A model generated the notes under the pieces. The model searched no databases. It had not been told where the DNA came from and saw nothing but the letters and a program-made list of their open reading frames with translations. A stretch of 57,326 bases of DNA from Tyzzerella sp. An114 (GTDB lineage: Bacteria; Bacillota; Clostridia; Lachnospirales; Anaerotignaceae): positions 1 through 57,326 of the forward strand of contig NZ_NFLT01000012.1 in the NCBI RefSeq assembly GCF_002161055.1. The letters are read 5' to 3'. Both the position numbers and the translations under genes were made by a program. Positions 20,958 to 30,985 of the stretch are shown here, in pieces. How positions within the stretch are numbered: the first letter of the stretch is position 1; each line of letters opens with the position of its first letter.

Positions 20958-22720
20958 ATGTAAATTATAAATACGCAAGTCCTTCTCAATGTAAACAAGC
21001 CGACAATGGAACGACTTTAGGTTTTAGTACAGACTTATCCCGTGATGAGAAAGTTTCTTTTTTAGGAAAATTAAAACATCCTTTAGTTTTTCGTGATGCT
21101 ATGCTTATGCTTAGAGATATTGTTATATCTGACATGAGCCAAAAAACAAAAGAAAGACCTGAATATTTTGTTTGGCTTGAAGAAGAAATTGAAAGACGTA
21201 TAAAAGAGCATAAAGAGTATGCACCTAATATAAGAAAGAAAATTAAAGAAGAAATAAATGCTTTCAGTGCTGAAGCTGATAAATATAATTCTGAAATAAG
21301 AAAATTAAACGATATTAAAAGAGAATTACAAAATAAAATTGATGAATATGACGCTTGGAAAGATTACTATAAAATAGAGAGAAAGTTTTGGGATTTTTTG
21401 AGAGAAAGAGATTATGATTTGTGGTTTGTATTAGACCCTGTTATAACAGTTCATAAAGATCAAGTTTCTTTCGAGGCATTTTCTGTTGATGAGTCAACTT
21501 ATGGCTGTTTATCTGTTGATATGAAAGAGTTTGATTTATTGCAGGAGCCAAATCTTGGAACAACAAATATAGATTTCTCTGTTAAACTTGAAAAAGAGAT
21601 GAAACGTTTCCGCAGCTATACAGATGTAACACTGTCTGTAAATCCTGAAGGTTTCACAGTAGATAGTGATGTTGTACCAGAGTATATTGAAAAGAAAATT
21701 GATTTACCTGAGACATGGATAAAAGGCTTTAATCAGGTTTCTTCAGCGGCAGCCCTTGATGGAATTGAAATTAAACTTGAAGTTTCTGATATGTATGATA
21801 TATGTGCATTTTTGAGAAAACATAAAGAGAAAAAGAGCCCTCGTTATATGAAATGGATACTTGAACCAGGAGAGAGAATACAGATTGTATTTGAGCCTTT
21901 TGGAACAGTTCTTACATTAAATTCTATATATAATGGTAACCAGAGACGAGAAGAAAAAATCTGGGGCAGAAGACGTTGGCTTGTTGTTGAAAAATTGCTA
22001 CCTCTCTCAAAGGCTTTCTATATTCGTTTATTGGGATTTGGTATGCCACAGTTCATACGTGCAGATATGGGCACAATTCAGATGACAGTTGGATTTACTT
22101 CTTGGTCATCTAATGACTGGGTAAAAGGTACAGCCTTTAATATTATGGCTGGATTTACAGGAAACGGAAACTATAAAGATGTTTATAAACTTCTTAAACA
22201 AAATCGTAGTATGACTATGGAAGAAATATTCAACAGTTTCCCAGATGTTAAGAAAGATGTAGTAAAAGCAGGAATTGGTATGTTATTCAGACATGGAGAG
22301 GGATATTTTGATATTATAACAAATCAAGTTCGTTTCCGTCGTCTTTGCAGTGAGCCTTTACCTAAAGAGCTTTATGAAATCTCTTATATAGAGAAAGAAG
22401 TTGAAAAACTTAATAAACAGACATTTAATAATATGACAGTTAAGTATACACCATCAAAAGAATTTATATTCTCTACAAAGTATAAAGGTTCTTATTGGTG
22501 GGAAAGTGATACAAATACAGAAATTATTGTTGACCAAGATGCACAGATTGTAAAAGTAAAATGTAATTGTAGCAAATTTAGAAGTGGTGATAGAAATATT
22601 TCTGACCCTTGTGCACATATTCTTGCACTTTATATTGCTTCTTTTAAATTATTGAAATTAAAAAATTTAGAGTATAACAAGGAATATAAAATCAATGATA
22701 TTATGGAGATGTTGCTATGA
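20954..22720 (+). CDS. Winged-helix and SWIM zinc-finger protein (retron accessory)
   Basis: A 588-aa protein. Near the C-terminus is a SWIM finger, C537-x-C539-x13-C553-x-H555. Before it is a winged-helix-like segment (about 410-470: MEEIFNSFPDVKKDVVKAGI followed by FRHGEGYFDI). The N-terminal part has a long charged coiled coil (about 70-130) and a beta-rich middle. SWIM and winged-helix domains bind nucleic acid or protein, so this is a candidate partner for the RNA or msDNA. The ATG at 20954 overlaps the upstream TGA and is 10 nt after AGGAGG; an ATG at 20945 is only 1 nt after it and is less likely. It overlaps the RT start by 4 nt. Confidence 0.8.
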   Translation: MNVNYKYASPSQCKQADNGTTLGFSTDLSRDEKVSFLGKLKHPLVFRDAMLMLRDIVISDMSQKTKERPEYFVWLEEEIERRIKEHKEYAPNIRKKIKEEINAFSAEADKYNSEIRKLNDIKRELQNKIDEYDAWKDYYKIERKFWDFLRERDYDLWFVLDPVITVHKDQVSFEAFSVDESTYGCLSVDMKEFDLLQEPNLGTTNIDFSVKLEKEMKRFRSYTDVTLSVNPEGFTVDSDVVPEYIEKKIDLPETWIKGFNQVSSAAALDGIEIKLEVSDMYDICAFLRKHKEKKSPRYMKWILEPGERIQIVFEPFGTVLTLNSIYNGNQRREEKIWGRRRWLVVEKLLPLSKAFYIRLLGFGMPQFIRADMGTIQMTVGFTSWSSNDWVKGTAFNIMAGFTGNGNYKDVYKLLKQNRSMTMEEIFNSFPDVKKDVVKAGIGMLFRHGEGYFDIITNQVRFRRLCSEPLPKELYEISYIEKEVEKLNKQTFNNMTVKYTPSKEFIFSTKYKGSYWWESDTNTEIIVDQDAQIVKVKCNCSKFRSGDRNISDPCAHILALYIASFKLLKLKNLEYNKEYKINDIMEMLL

Positions 22721-24183
22721 TGGACACAAGGACTGAATATAGAGAACAAGTAAATAAAATGGGCAAGAAGGAGTTTACATTCCAAAAAATGCAAGAATAC
22801 GGTTTTTGGCCTAGCCATTTGCCAACTCCTTATGAACGCCAACAGAACGAAACAGAAGAAGATTTTGAAAATAGAAAAAAACTTCTTGATGAATTTAATA
22901 AACTTTCAGAACAAATATCAGAAGTATATAAAGAAAAACGTGAAATAGATATAAAACTTTCATCTCTCAAAAAAGAGTATCAAGATACATGGGACTACGA
23001 AAAAATCCGTGCTGTTGTTTGTCAGGAGATTATGAAAGAGTCTATTGCAAGAAGAGCAGAGAGAAAAGCTGAAAGAGAAAGACAGAAACAGTTAAAATCC
23101 GAGGCTTGGAATAAAAAGAAAGCTGAAAATATTATATTTATAGGTAGAGGATATTCTGGTCTTTTATCACAGAAAGAAACTAATATTGAGAAGCTCGAAA
23201 AAAATAATCTCCCTATAATAGAAAATGATAAAGATTTAGCCACTCTTTTACAAGTAGAGTATAAAACATTACGTTATTTGACATATCATAGAGATGTTGT
23301 AACATTTGACAACTATTATAGATTTGATATTCCTAAAAAAAGTGGGGGAAAACGTCATATAGCTGCTCCTAAAACAGAGCTTAAAAAAGCTCAAAGACAG
23401 ATATTAGAAGAGATTTTGGAGAAAATAGAAGTTTCTGAATTTGCTCATGGATTTATTAAATCAAAATCTGTTGTAACAGGAGCTAAATTTCATAAGTCAG
23501 GACCAGATTTATTAATTAATATGGACTTGGAAAACTTTTTCCCTACAATAACATTTGAGAGAGTAAGAGGACTTTTTCAGTCATTAGGTTATTCTGGATA
23601 CATTTCATCATTACTTGCAATGATTTGTACATACTGTGAAAGAATTCCTGTTGAAATAAAAGGTGAAACAAAATATATAAAAACATCAGAAAGAATACTT
23701 CCACAGGGTTCTCCTGCAAGTCCTATGATTACAAATATTATATGTAACAAAATGGATAAACGTATAAATGGACTTTGTAAAAAATTAGGGTTTACTTATA
23801 CACGTTATGCTGATGATATGAGTTTTAGCTATATAGGTGATACAGAAAATTTAGCTGTTGGAAGTTTCTTAAACAGTATTAAAAAGATTATAGAAGATGA
23901 AGGTTTTAATATAAAAAAAGAAAAAACACATATTTTAAGGAAAAATAATAGACAATATATTACAGGTATTGTAATTAACAATGAAGAAATAGGTGTTCCA
24001 AGAAAATGGGTTGATATTTTAAGAGCTTCTATTCATAATGCGGAGAAATTAAAAAACTCAGGAGAAAGTATACCTAAAGAAACAAAAATGGAAATTAAGG
24101 GAAGAATTGCTTGGTTAAAGAGTGTCAATGAAGAAAGGTACAAAAAGATAATAGATAAAGGTTTAAAATTATTAGAAAACTAA
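22717..24183 (+). CDS. Retron-type reverse transcriptase
   Basis: A 488-aa reverse transcriptase. The catalytic Asps are D270 in MDLENFF and D366-D367 in YADDM; LPQGSPASP is the B-domain turn. Retron traits: GAKFH (255-259), a degenerate form of the NAxxH motif, and RQYITG (I415-T416-G417) in place of the VTG motif used in RNA recognition. The N-terminal ~165 residues are an extra charged coiled coil starting with YGFWP, not seen in short retron RTs (about 300-350 aa). There is no maturase or endonuclease domain, arguing against a group II intron. It should copy the structured RNAs upstream into msDNA. It is last in its operon, followed by a terminator. Confidence 0.9.
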   Translation: MMDTRTEYREQVNKMGKKEFTFQKMQEYGFWPSHLPTPYERQQNETEEDFENRKKLLDEFNKLSEQISEVYKEKREIDIKLSSLKKEYQDTWDYEKIRAVVCQEIMKESIARRAERKAERERQKQLKSEAWNKKKAENIIFIGRGYSGLLSQKETNIEKLEKNNLPIIENDKDLATLLQVEYKTLRYLTYHRDVVTFDNYYRFDIPKKSGGKRHIAAPKTELKKAQRQILEEILEKIEVSEFAHGFIKSKSVVTGAKFHKSGPDLLINMDLENFFPTITFERVRGLFQSLGYSGYISSLLAMICTYCERIPVEIKGETKYIKTSERILPQGSPASPMITNIICNKMDKRINGLCKKLGFTYTRYADDMSFSYIGDTENLAVGSFLNSIKKIIEDEGFNIKKEKTHILRKNNRQYITGIVINNEEIGVPRKWVDILRASIHNAEKLKNSGESIPKETKMEIKGRIAWLKSVNEERYKKIIDKGLKLLEN

Positions 24184-24202
24184 AATAATATATTTTTATA
24201 AT

Positions 24203-24228
24203 AAAAAGGCAGATAATTCTGCCTTTTT
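24203..24228. terminator. Bidirectional terminator
   Basis: AAAAAGGCAGA and TCTGCCTTTTT around a TAAT loop, between the RT gene (+) and a convergent PTS regulator (-). Confidence 0.9.
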
Positions 24229-26188
24229 ATTTATTATTTATACAATGTTTTGTAAATAGCTTTGTAAAGCTGTCCAAATCTTTACAGTTTTTTATTTCAT
24301 CTATAAATTTACTGTCTGAGACAGCATCAACAAATGAAAGTGTAAACATATTTGAATATTCTCTATGCTTTTTACTGTTTGCATACATACAAACTATTTT
24401 AACTTTATGATTATCCCACAATATAGGATTTTTTAAAAAAGCTATTGCCATACCATTTTTTAATGCTGTATTTTTTATAGAATGAGGAAGGGCAACACCT
24501 GTTTCGATTTCAGTTGACACAATTTTTTCTCTTTCTATAACATAATTTTTAAAATTTTTATCTACATATCCATTTTTATTAAGAACATTACACATATAGT
24601 CAATAACTTCATATTTATCTGTCAAGTTAAGATTATACATAAATATGTTTTTATCAAAAAATATTGAGCACATTTTTTTAAATTTATATTGTTCAAAAAT
24701 GTTTATTTCATAATTTATAATATTTTTTATTTTTTCACGTTCAACACTATCAAAACGTTTATTTATAATATGTATTTTATTGTTATCAATGTTTAATCTG
24801 TTAGATGTTGTTATTATTATGTCATATTCCAAAAGAGCATCAATAATCATATTTATATTTGTTGTTCCATCAATTATTATTCTGTTTTTATCAGTTAAAT
24901 TTTCAATTTGATGGTGTATAAGATTAAGATTTCCTATACCTTCTGGAACATATAAAAGAATTTTTAATCTGTCAATATTTCTTTGTTTATCATATACATT
25001 GTGTATTGCTGTTGCTAAATATATTCCTATATATGATATTTCATTGAAATCAAATTTTATTTTATATTTTTCATATATCATATCAGCAATCATAACAGCT
25101 AAGTCAATAACATAAGTATATTCTTTTGTAAGTTTCTCGGCCAAAGGATTGTATAATTTTATACCTAATTCAATACGTTTTATAGCAATCTTAAGATGAA
25201 ATATAAAATCAATAGATAAATTATCATCTTCTATAAACTCTATACCTTTTTCATTTTTAAGTCTGTTTAAAATGTCCACACAGAAATAATAAAAATCATC
25301 TTTTAAAATATTAGCACTTCTTATTTCTTCCTCTATAAGCTCCATTTTGCCTTTTATATAAAGTATATAAGCTATAAAATTAGTATCATGTTTTGAAATA
25401 GTTATACCAAATCTGTCTATAAGCATACTACTTAATTTTACAGACATATCCATATATTTACCTTGTATTTTGTCAATATATTTTTCAACAAGATTTTTAT
25501 ATTTTTTACCATAACTTTCACCATATATATAGTTTGATTCTATTATAAGGGCTATATCAAGCATAAATCTTGAAAGTGAAAGATATCTTGATTCATATTT
25601 AAAGTCGTTTAAAATATCTATTATAAAGCCCTTTAAATAGTCTAAATTTATATTAGTAAAAAATTTTTGAAATTCAGATGAGTCAAAGGCATCATTTGTA
25701 TATTTAACAACATCATAAATAAGATTGTTTGATACAGAACAATAACCTTTTAAGGTTATATTGTCATCAAACCGTTTTATAGAAACATTTTCTAAAGAAA
25801 GAGTGTTAAATATTTTTTTAAGTCTTTGAATATCTGTCTCAATACTTCTTTCAGAAATCATAAGCTCTTCTGATAAATCGAAAATATCAACAGGCTCTGG
25901 ACTCAATAAAAGTTTTTTTAATATGTATATAATGCGATTTCCTGAATCTGTAATATCAAGGTCATAAAAAAGATTATTATGTATATCAATTTCAGAATTA
26001 TATCTATATCCCTTTGTTCTTATTGCTTCAATAATATCATCTCCGTACACATCCTTTATTGCAGCAATATCATTTCTTATAGTTCTATCTGTAACACCGA
26101 GAATTTTTGCTAATTCGTTTCCTTTTACAAAAGTACCTTTTCCTTTTAGATACCTTATTATTTTAACTTGTCTGCTAAGCAGATACAT
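24227..26188 (-). CDS. PRD-containing PTS regulator (LicR/BglG-type activator)
   Basis: A 653-aa DNA-binding regulator. N-terminal HTH motifs (LAKILGVTDRTIRNDI, then SEELMISERSIETDIQRLK) are followed by two PRD domains (about 190-400), an EIIB-like segment (about 405-490) and a C-terminal EIIA-like domain with phospho-His in ALPHSI (about 560). Phosphorylation by PTS proteins sets its activity. It is divergent from the EIIA-EIIB-EIIC-GH1 operon at 26375, which it most likely activates. It has an intact frame and a similar length to the interrupted relative at 43811. Confidence 0.87.
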   Translation of the reverse strand: MYLLSRQVKIIRYLKGKGTFVKGNELAKILGVTDRTIRNDIAAIKDVYGDDIIEAIRTKGYRYNSEIDIHNNLFYDLDITDSGNRIIYILKKLLLSPEPVDIFDLSEELMISERSIETDIQRLKKIFNTLSLENVSIKRFDDNITLKGYCSVSNNLIYDVVKYTNDAFDSSEFQKFFTNINLDYLKGFIIDILNDFKYESRYLSLSRFMLDIALIIESNYIYGESYGKKYKNLVEKYIDKIQGKYMDMSVKLSSMLIDRFGITISKHDTNFIAYILYIKGKMELIEEEIRSANILKDDFYYFCVDILNRLKNEKGIEFIEDDNLSIDFIFHLKIAIKRIELGIKLYNPLAEKLTKEYTYVIDLAVMIADMIYEKYKIKFDFNEISYIGIYLATAIHNVYDKQRNIDRLKILLYVPEGIGNLNLIHHQIENLTDKNRIIIDGTTNINMIIDALLEYDIIITTSNRLNIDNNKIHIINKRFDSVEREKIKNIINYEINIFEQYKFKKMCSIFFDKNIFMYNLNLTDKYEVIDYMCNVLNKNGYVDKNFKNYVIEREKIVSTEIETGVALPHSIKNTALKNGMAIAFLKNPILWDNHKVKIVCMYANSKKHREYSNMFTLSFVDAVSDSKFIDEIKNCKDLDSFTKLFTKHCINNK

Positions 26189-26258
26189 ATTATTTTCACC
26201 CCGTACAACATAAAAATGTCCATTAATTCATTATATTATAGTTTAATTCAAAAATCTA

Positions 26259-26301
26259 AGCAAACAAATTATTTCCTAAATGTAAAAGGAAAAAGTTTGC
26301 T
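26259..26301. promoter_or_regulatory. Putative operator of the PRD regulator
   Basis: Nested inverted repeats: outer AGCAAAC/GTTTGCT (26259-26265, 26295-26301) and inner TTTCC/GGAAA (26272-26276, 26288-26292). A further TTTCC follows at 26307. It lies between the divergent regulator and the EIIA gene. A weak -10 (TATAGA, 26322) without a -35 fits an activator-dependent promoter. Confidence 0.55.
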
Positions 26302-26374
26302 GGATATTTCCTAATGATTTTTATAGAATGTAGTTACAAACAAAGAAACAAACAAAAAACAAGGGGGAGTAAAA

Positions 26375-26707
26375 ATGTCAAATGTAAAAAAAGTTGATGA
26401 GGAAACAATAGTTACAATTATCGCATCAGCAGGTGAAGCTAATGGAATGCTTCAGCAGGCGTATATGGAAGCTGTTGAAGGTAATTATGAAGCTGTTGAG
26501 GAACTTTTAAAGAAAGCGGATGAAGTACTTGTAAAAGTTCATGAAGTACAGACAGACCTTATACAGTGTGAAGCTGGTGGGGACAGAGTTGAAATGGGGC
26601 TTCTTATGGTACATGCTCAGGATCATCTTATGAATGCAATGCTTTCAAAACAGCTTATAACAAATATGATTGAAATGCAGAAAACAATTAACCAGTTAAA
26701 GAAGTAA
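26375..26707 (+). CDS. celC: PTS EIIA, lactose/cellobiose family
   Basis: A 110-aa cytosolic phosphocarrier that passes phosphate from HPr to EIIB. The helical trimer fold is indicated by AGEANGMLQQAYMEA and the active-site region VHAQDHLMNAM, where the conserved His is phosphorylated. Full length for the family. GGGGGAG precedes the ATG. It is first in the operon with EIIB 39 nt downstream; the family serves cellobiose, chitobiose or lactose. Confidence 0.9.
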   Translation: MSNVKKVDEETIVTIIASAGEANGMLQQAYMEAVEGNYEAVEELLKKADEVLVKVHEVQTDLIQCEAGGDRVEMGLLMVHAQDHLMNAMLSKQLITNMIEMQKTINQLKK

Positions 26708-26746
26708 TTTAAAAACATGTTTTTTTAAAATAGGTAGGAATTTATT

Positions 26747-27052
26747 ATGATTAAAGTAGCAGTTTTTTGTGCAGCAGGTATGTCAACAAGTTTATTAGTT
26801 AAAAAGATTAAAGATGCAGCAGCTAAAAAAGGTGTTGAACTTGATATAGCTGCTTATTCTGAAACAGATATGGTAAAACACACTGATGTAAACTGTGTTC
26901 TTCTTGGACCACAGATACAGTTTTTAACAGCAAAAGCAAAACAGATTTTCGACCCTCATAATATACCTGTTCAAGTTATAAATTCTGTTGATTATGGAAT
27001 GATGAACGGTGAAAAAGTTTTAGACACAATCATCAAACTTACAAATAAATAA
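26747..27052 (+). CDS. celA: PTS EIIB, lactose/cellobiose family
   Basis: A 101-aa cytosolic EIIB. The phosphorylated Cys8 lies in the P-loop CAAGMSTSLL. Other family marks are DVNCVLLGPQIQFL and VIDYGMMNG-like VDYGMMNG. It transfers phosphate from EIIA to the sugar entering through EIIC. Complete and intact. Confidence 0.9.
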   Translation: MIKVAVFCAAGMSTSLLVKKIKDAAAKKGVELDIAAYSETDMVKHTDVNCVLLGPQIQFLTAKAKQIFDPHNIPVQVINSVDYGMMNGEKVLDTIIKLTNK

Positions 27053-27087
27053 TTTAAGTAATTAAAAAAAATGGGGGTATAATTACT

Positions 27088-28391
27088 ATGTTACAGGAAA
27101 CAATGCAAAAGATGATTCCTTTTGTAGTAAAATTTTCAAATTTTAAAGTTGTAAAAGCCTTAAAGAGTGGTTTCATAAGAACTGTTCCATTTACTCTTAT
27201 AGGTTCTGTATTCCTTCTTATTGCGAATCTTCCGATATCAGGATACAACGAATTTATGGCAGGGATTTTTGGAGCAAACTGGGCTGCACCTCTCAATCAG
27301 GTAGTAGGTGGTACATTTAATATTCTTGCAATTTATGCAGCTTTTGCTCTTGCATATGAATTTTGTGTTGAAGATGGACTTGATGGTGTACCTGCTGGAC
27401 TTTTCGGAGTTGCCGGACTTTTTATAATGACAGGTTCATCAATAGAAGTTAATGGAGAAATTATTGGTGGCGCTATACCTAGTGTTTGGCTTGGTGGTCA
27501 GGGACTTATAGCAGCTGTTATATCAAGTCTTCTTGCTGGAGCTATATATTCTTGGTTTATCAAAAGAGATATAAGAATTAAACTTCCAGAAAGTGTTCCA
27601 CCAGCTGTTGCTAACTCTTTCTCAGCTTTAATTCCAGGTGCTGTAATACTTACTGTTTTTATGGTATTACATATTGTTATAAACAAACTTACAGGACTTT
27701 CAGTAACAGAAGCAATTTATAACTGGCTTCAGATACCATTACAGAATTTAACTGATACATTACCTGGTATTATAATTGTTTCAATACTTATTTCTGTATT
27801 CTGGTGGTGTGGAATTCATGGAGATGCTATTATATTAAATATTTTAGCACCTATTTTACAGTCAAATATGCTTGCAAATCAGCAAGTTGTTGAAGCAGGA
27901 AAAAACTTGTTGTAGGTGAAAATGCAAGAATTATAACAGACCAATTTACATTATTCCTTAAAATGGGTGGTGCAGGTTTAACAATAGGTCTTGTAATAAG
28001 TATGTTTATATTTGCAAAGTCAAAACAGATGAAACAGCTTGGTAAACTTGCTATTGGACCAGCTTTCTTTAATATAAATGAACCTATTATATTTGGTACA
28101 CCAATTATATTTAACCCTATTATGCTTATTCCTTTTATAATAGTACCAACTCTTTCGGTTATAATTGGATATTTTGCAATATCAACAGGTATTGTTCCAC
28201 CATTCACAGGAGTTACAGTTCCTTGGACAATGCCACCTGTTTTAAGTGGTCTTATAACAGGAGGTTGGAGACTTGCTCTTTTACAACTTGCTATTGTTGT
28301 TATGAGTGTTGTAATTTATGCACCTTTCTTTAAAATGCAAGATAAACTTATATGTGAACAGGAAAAAGAAGCAGAACTTAATGAAGATTGA
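27088..28391 (+). pseudogene. celB: PTS EIIC, lactose/cellobiose family, frameshifted
   Basis: The sugar channel of the operon, which would be 434 aa with about ten TM segments, is split after residue 275. The break is at an A-tract, 27900-27905 (six A's): with seven A's the frame reads GKKLVVGENARIITDQ and continues to the stop at 28391. Both halves keep family motifs (KSGFIRTVPFTLIGS, WWCGIHGDAIILN; NINEPIIFGTP, TVPWTMPP). A homopolymer deletion, sequencing error or slippage-tolerant tract are all possible. If real, EIIA and EIIB lack a working channel. Confidence 0.85.
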
Positions 28392-28400
28392 TTTTAATAA

Positions 28401-29843
<1,443 letters not shown>

Positions 29844-29848
29844 TAAAC

Positions 29849-29884
29849 AAAAGACCTTTAGATTTTTAAGTCTAAAGGTCTTTT
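29849..29884 (+). terminator. Rho-independent terminator
   Basis: A 14-bp perfect stem, AAAAGACCTTTAGA with its complement, and an 8-nt loop, 6 nt after the GH1 stop. The ROK kinase gene starts only 18 nt beyond, so read-through may supply its mRNA. Confidence 0.88.
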
Positions 29885-29902
29885 GAAAATGGAGGATTTT
29901 TT

Positions 29903-30784
29903 ATGAAAGATAAATGTCTTTGTATAGATGTAGACGGTTCATCAATAAAATATACTCTTATTGATAGTGAACTTAATTTATATGATAAGGGAAGTGTTAA
30001 AACACCTCTTGATAATATAGATAATTATATTAATTGTCTTTGTGAAATATATAATAAATTTAAAGATAATGCTTATGGTATAGCAATGTCTGTTCCTGGA
30101 GTTATAGATAGTGAAAATGGTATATGTATTACAGGAGGACATCTTAAATATATAGATAAATTTAATATTGTAAAAACTTTAAGTGAAAAATGTGGTGTTA
30201 GTGTGTCTATAATGAATGATGCAAAATGTGCTGCATTAGCAGAGGCAAAATGGGGTTCATTGTCAGACTGTAATGATGGTGTAGTTATGGTTTTCGGAAC
30301 AGGAATAGGCGGAGCTATTATAAAAGATAAAAAAATCCATATGGGAAAACATTTTGCTGCTGGAGAGTTTAGTTCAATTGTACTTAATAATGAATTTGAT
30401 GAATATGAAAATCAATGGTTTAATATAAATGGAAATCCTAAATTATTAAAACTTGTAGCTAAGGCAAAAGGTCTTGATGAAAACAGTATAAATGGATATG
30501 ATGTTTTCAAAATGGCTGAAGAATGCGATGAAATAGTTTTAAAAGTTTTAGATAAATTCACACGTTCAATAGCTAATATGATTATGAATCTTCAAGTTAT
30601 ATATGACCCTGACAAATTTGCCATAGGTGGAGGAATAAGCCAACAACCTATTTTTTTAGAATATATAAATAAAAATATTGAATTTTATATATCAATATCA
30701 GATTTCATAATACCTGAAATTAAAGTTGTACCTTGTAAATTTTATAATGATGCAAATCTTATAGGTGCTATGCTAATTATTTAA
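29903..30784 (+). CDS. ROK-family sugar kinase (beta-glucoside kinase-like)
   Basis: A 293-aa ROK kinase. N-terminal ATP-phosphate motif CIDVDGSSIKYTLID, catalytic Asp region MNDAKCAALAEAKWG, and FGTGIGGAIIKDKK. The usual ROK zinc motif (CxCGxxGCxE) is absent; the corresponding region reads AAGEFSSIVLNN, as in BglK-type kinases. Such enzymes phosphorylate glucose or beta-glucosides at O6. Next to a PTS and GH1 it would phosphorylate the free glucose released, or non-PTS disaccharides. GGAGG precedes the ATG. Confidence 0.85.
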   Translation: MKDKCLCIDVDGSSIKYTLIDSELNLYDKGSVKTPLDNIDNYINCLCEIYNKFKDNAYGIAMSVPGVIDSENGICITGGHLKYIDKFNIVKTLSEKCGVSVSIMNDAKCAALAEAKWGSLSDCNDGVVMVFGTGIGGAIIKDKKIHMGKHFAAGEFSSIVLNNEFDEYENQWFNINGNPKLLKLVAKAKGLDENSINGYDVFKMAEECDEIVLKVLDKFTRSIANMIMNLQVIYDPDKFAIGGGISQQPIFLEYINKNIEFYISISDFIIPEIKVVPCKFYNDANLIGAMLII

Positions 30785-30884
30785 ACACTGTAAAATAAAA
30801 ATTTTATAATATCTATTGTTTATAAAAACCTTCTTATTTTTTATGTTATCATAATAAATATATCATGTATAAAAAATACTTATT

Positions 30885-30912
30885 TTGAATATTTATGTAT
30901 AAATGTTATAAT
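30885..30912 (+). promoter_or_regulatory. Promoter of the BASS transporter gene
   Basis: TTGAAT at 30885-30890 and TATAAT at 30907-30912, 16-bp spacer. Confidence 0.75.
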
Positions 30913-30927
30913 ACATAAAAAACAAAA

Positions 30928-30969
30928 TTATACCTAAAAATGGTAATATGTAATTATTTTTAGGTGTAA
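30928..30969. promoter_or_regulatory. Leader inverted repeat/operator
   Basis: ACCTAAAAAT (30932-30941) and ATTTTTAGGT (30956-30965) are complementary, extended by TTA/TAA after one mismatch. It lies in the transcribed leader just after the promoter, with no T-run beyond. It could bind a repressor or fold in the mRNA. Confidence 0.5.
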
Positions 30970-30985
30970 TAGAAAGAGGGGAAAA

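Noticed and set aside
22717-24183. Group II intron maturase
   Set aside because: No maturase X domain or HNH endonuclease after the RT domain, no intron RNA domains V/VI around the gene, and the gene is translationally coupled to two accessory genes.
27895-27960. Programmed ribosomal frameshift in the EIIC gene
   Set aside because: The A-tract is slippery, but no downstream stimulator structure was seen, and PTS EIIC genes are not known to use frameshifting.
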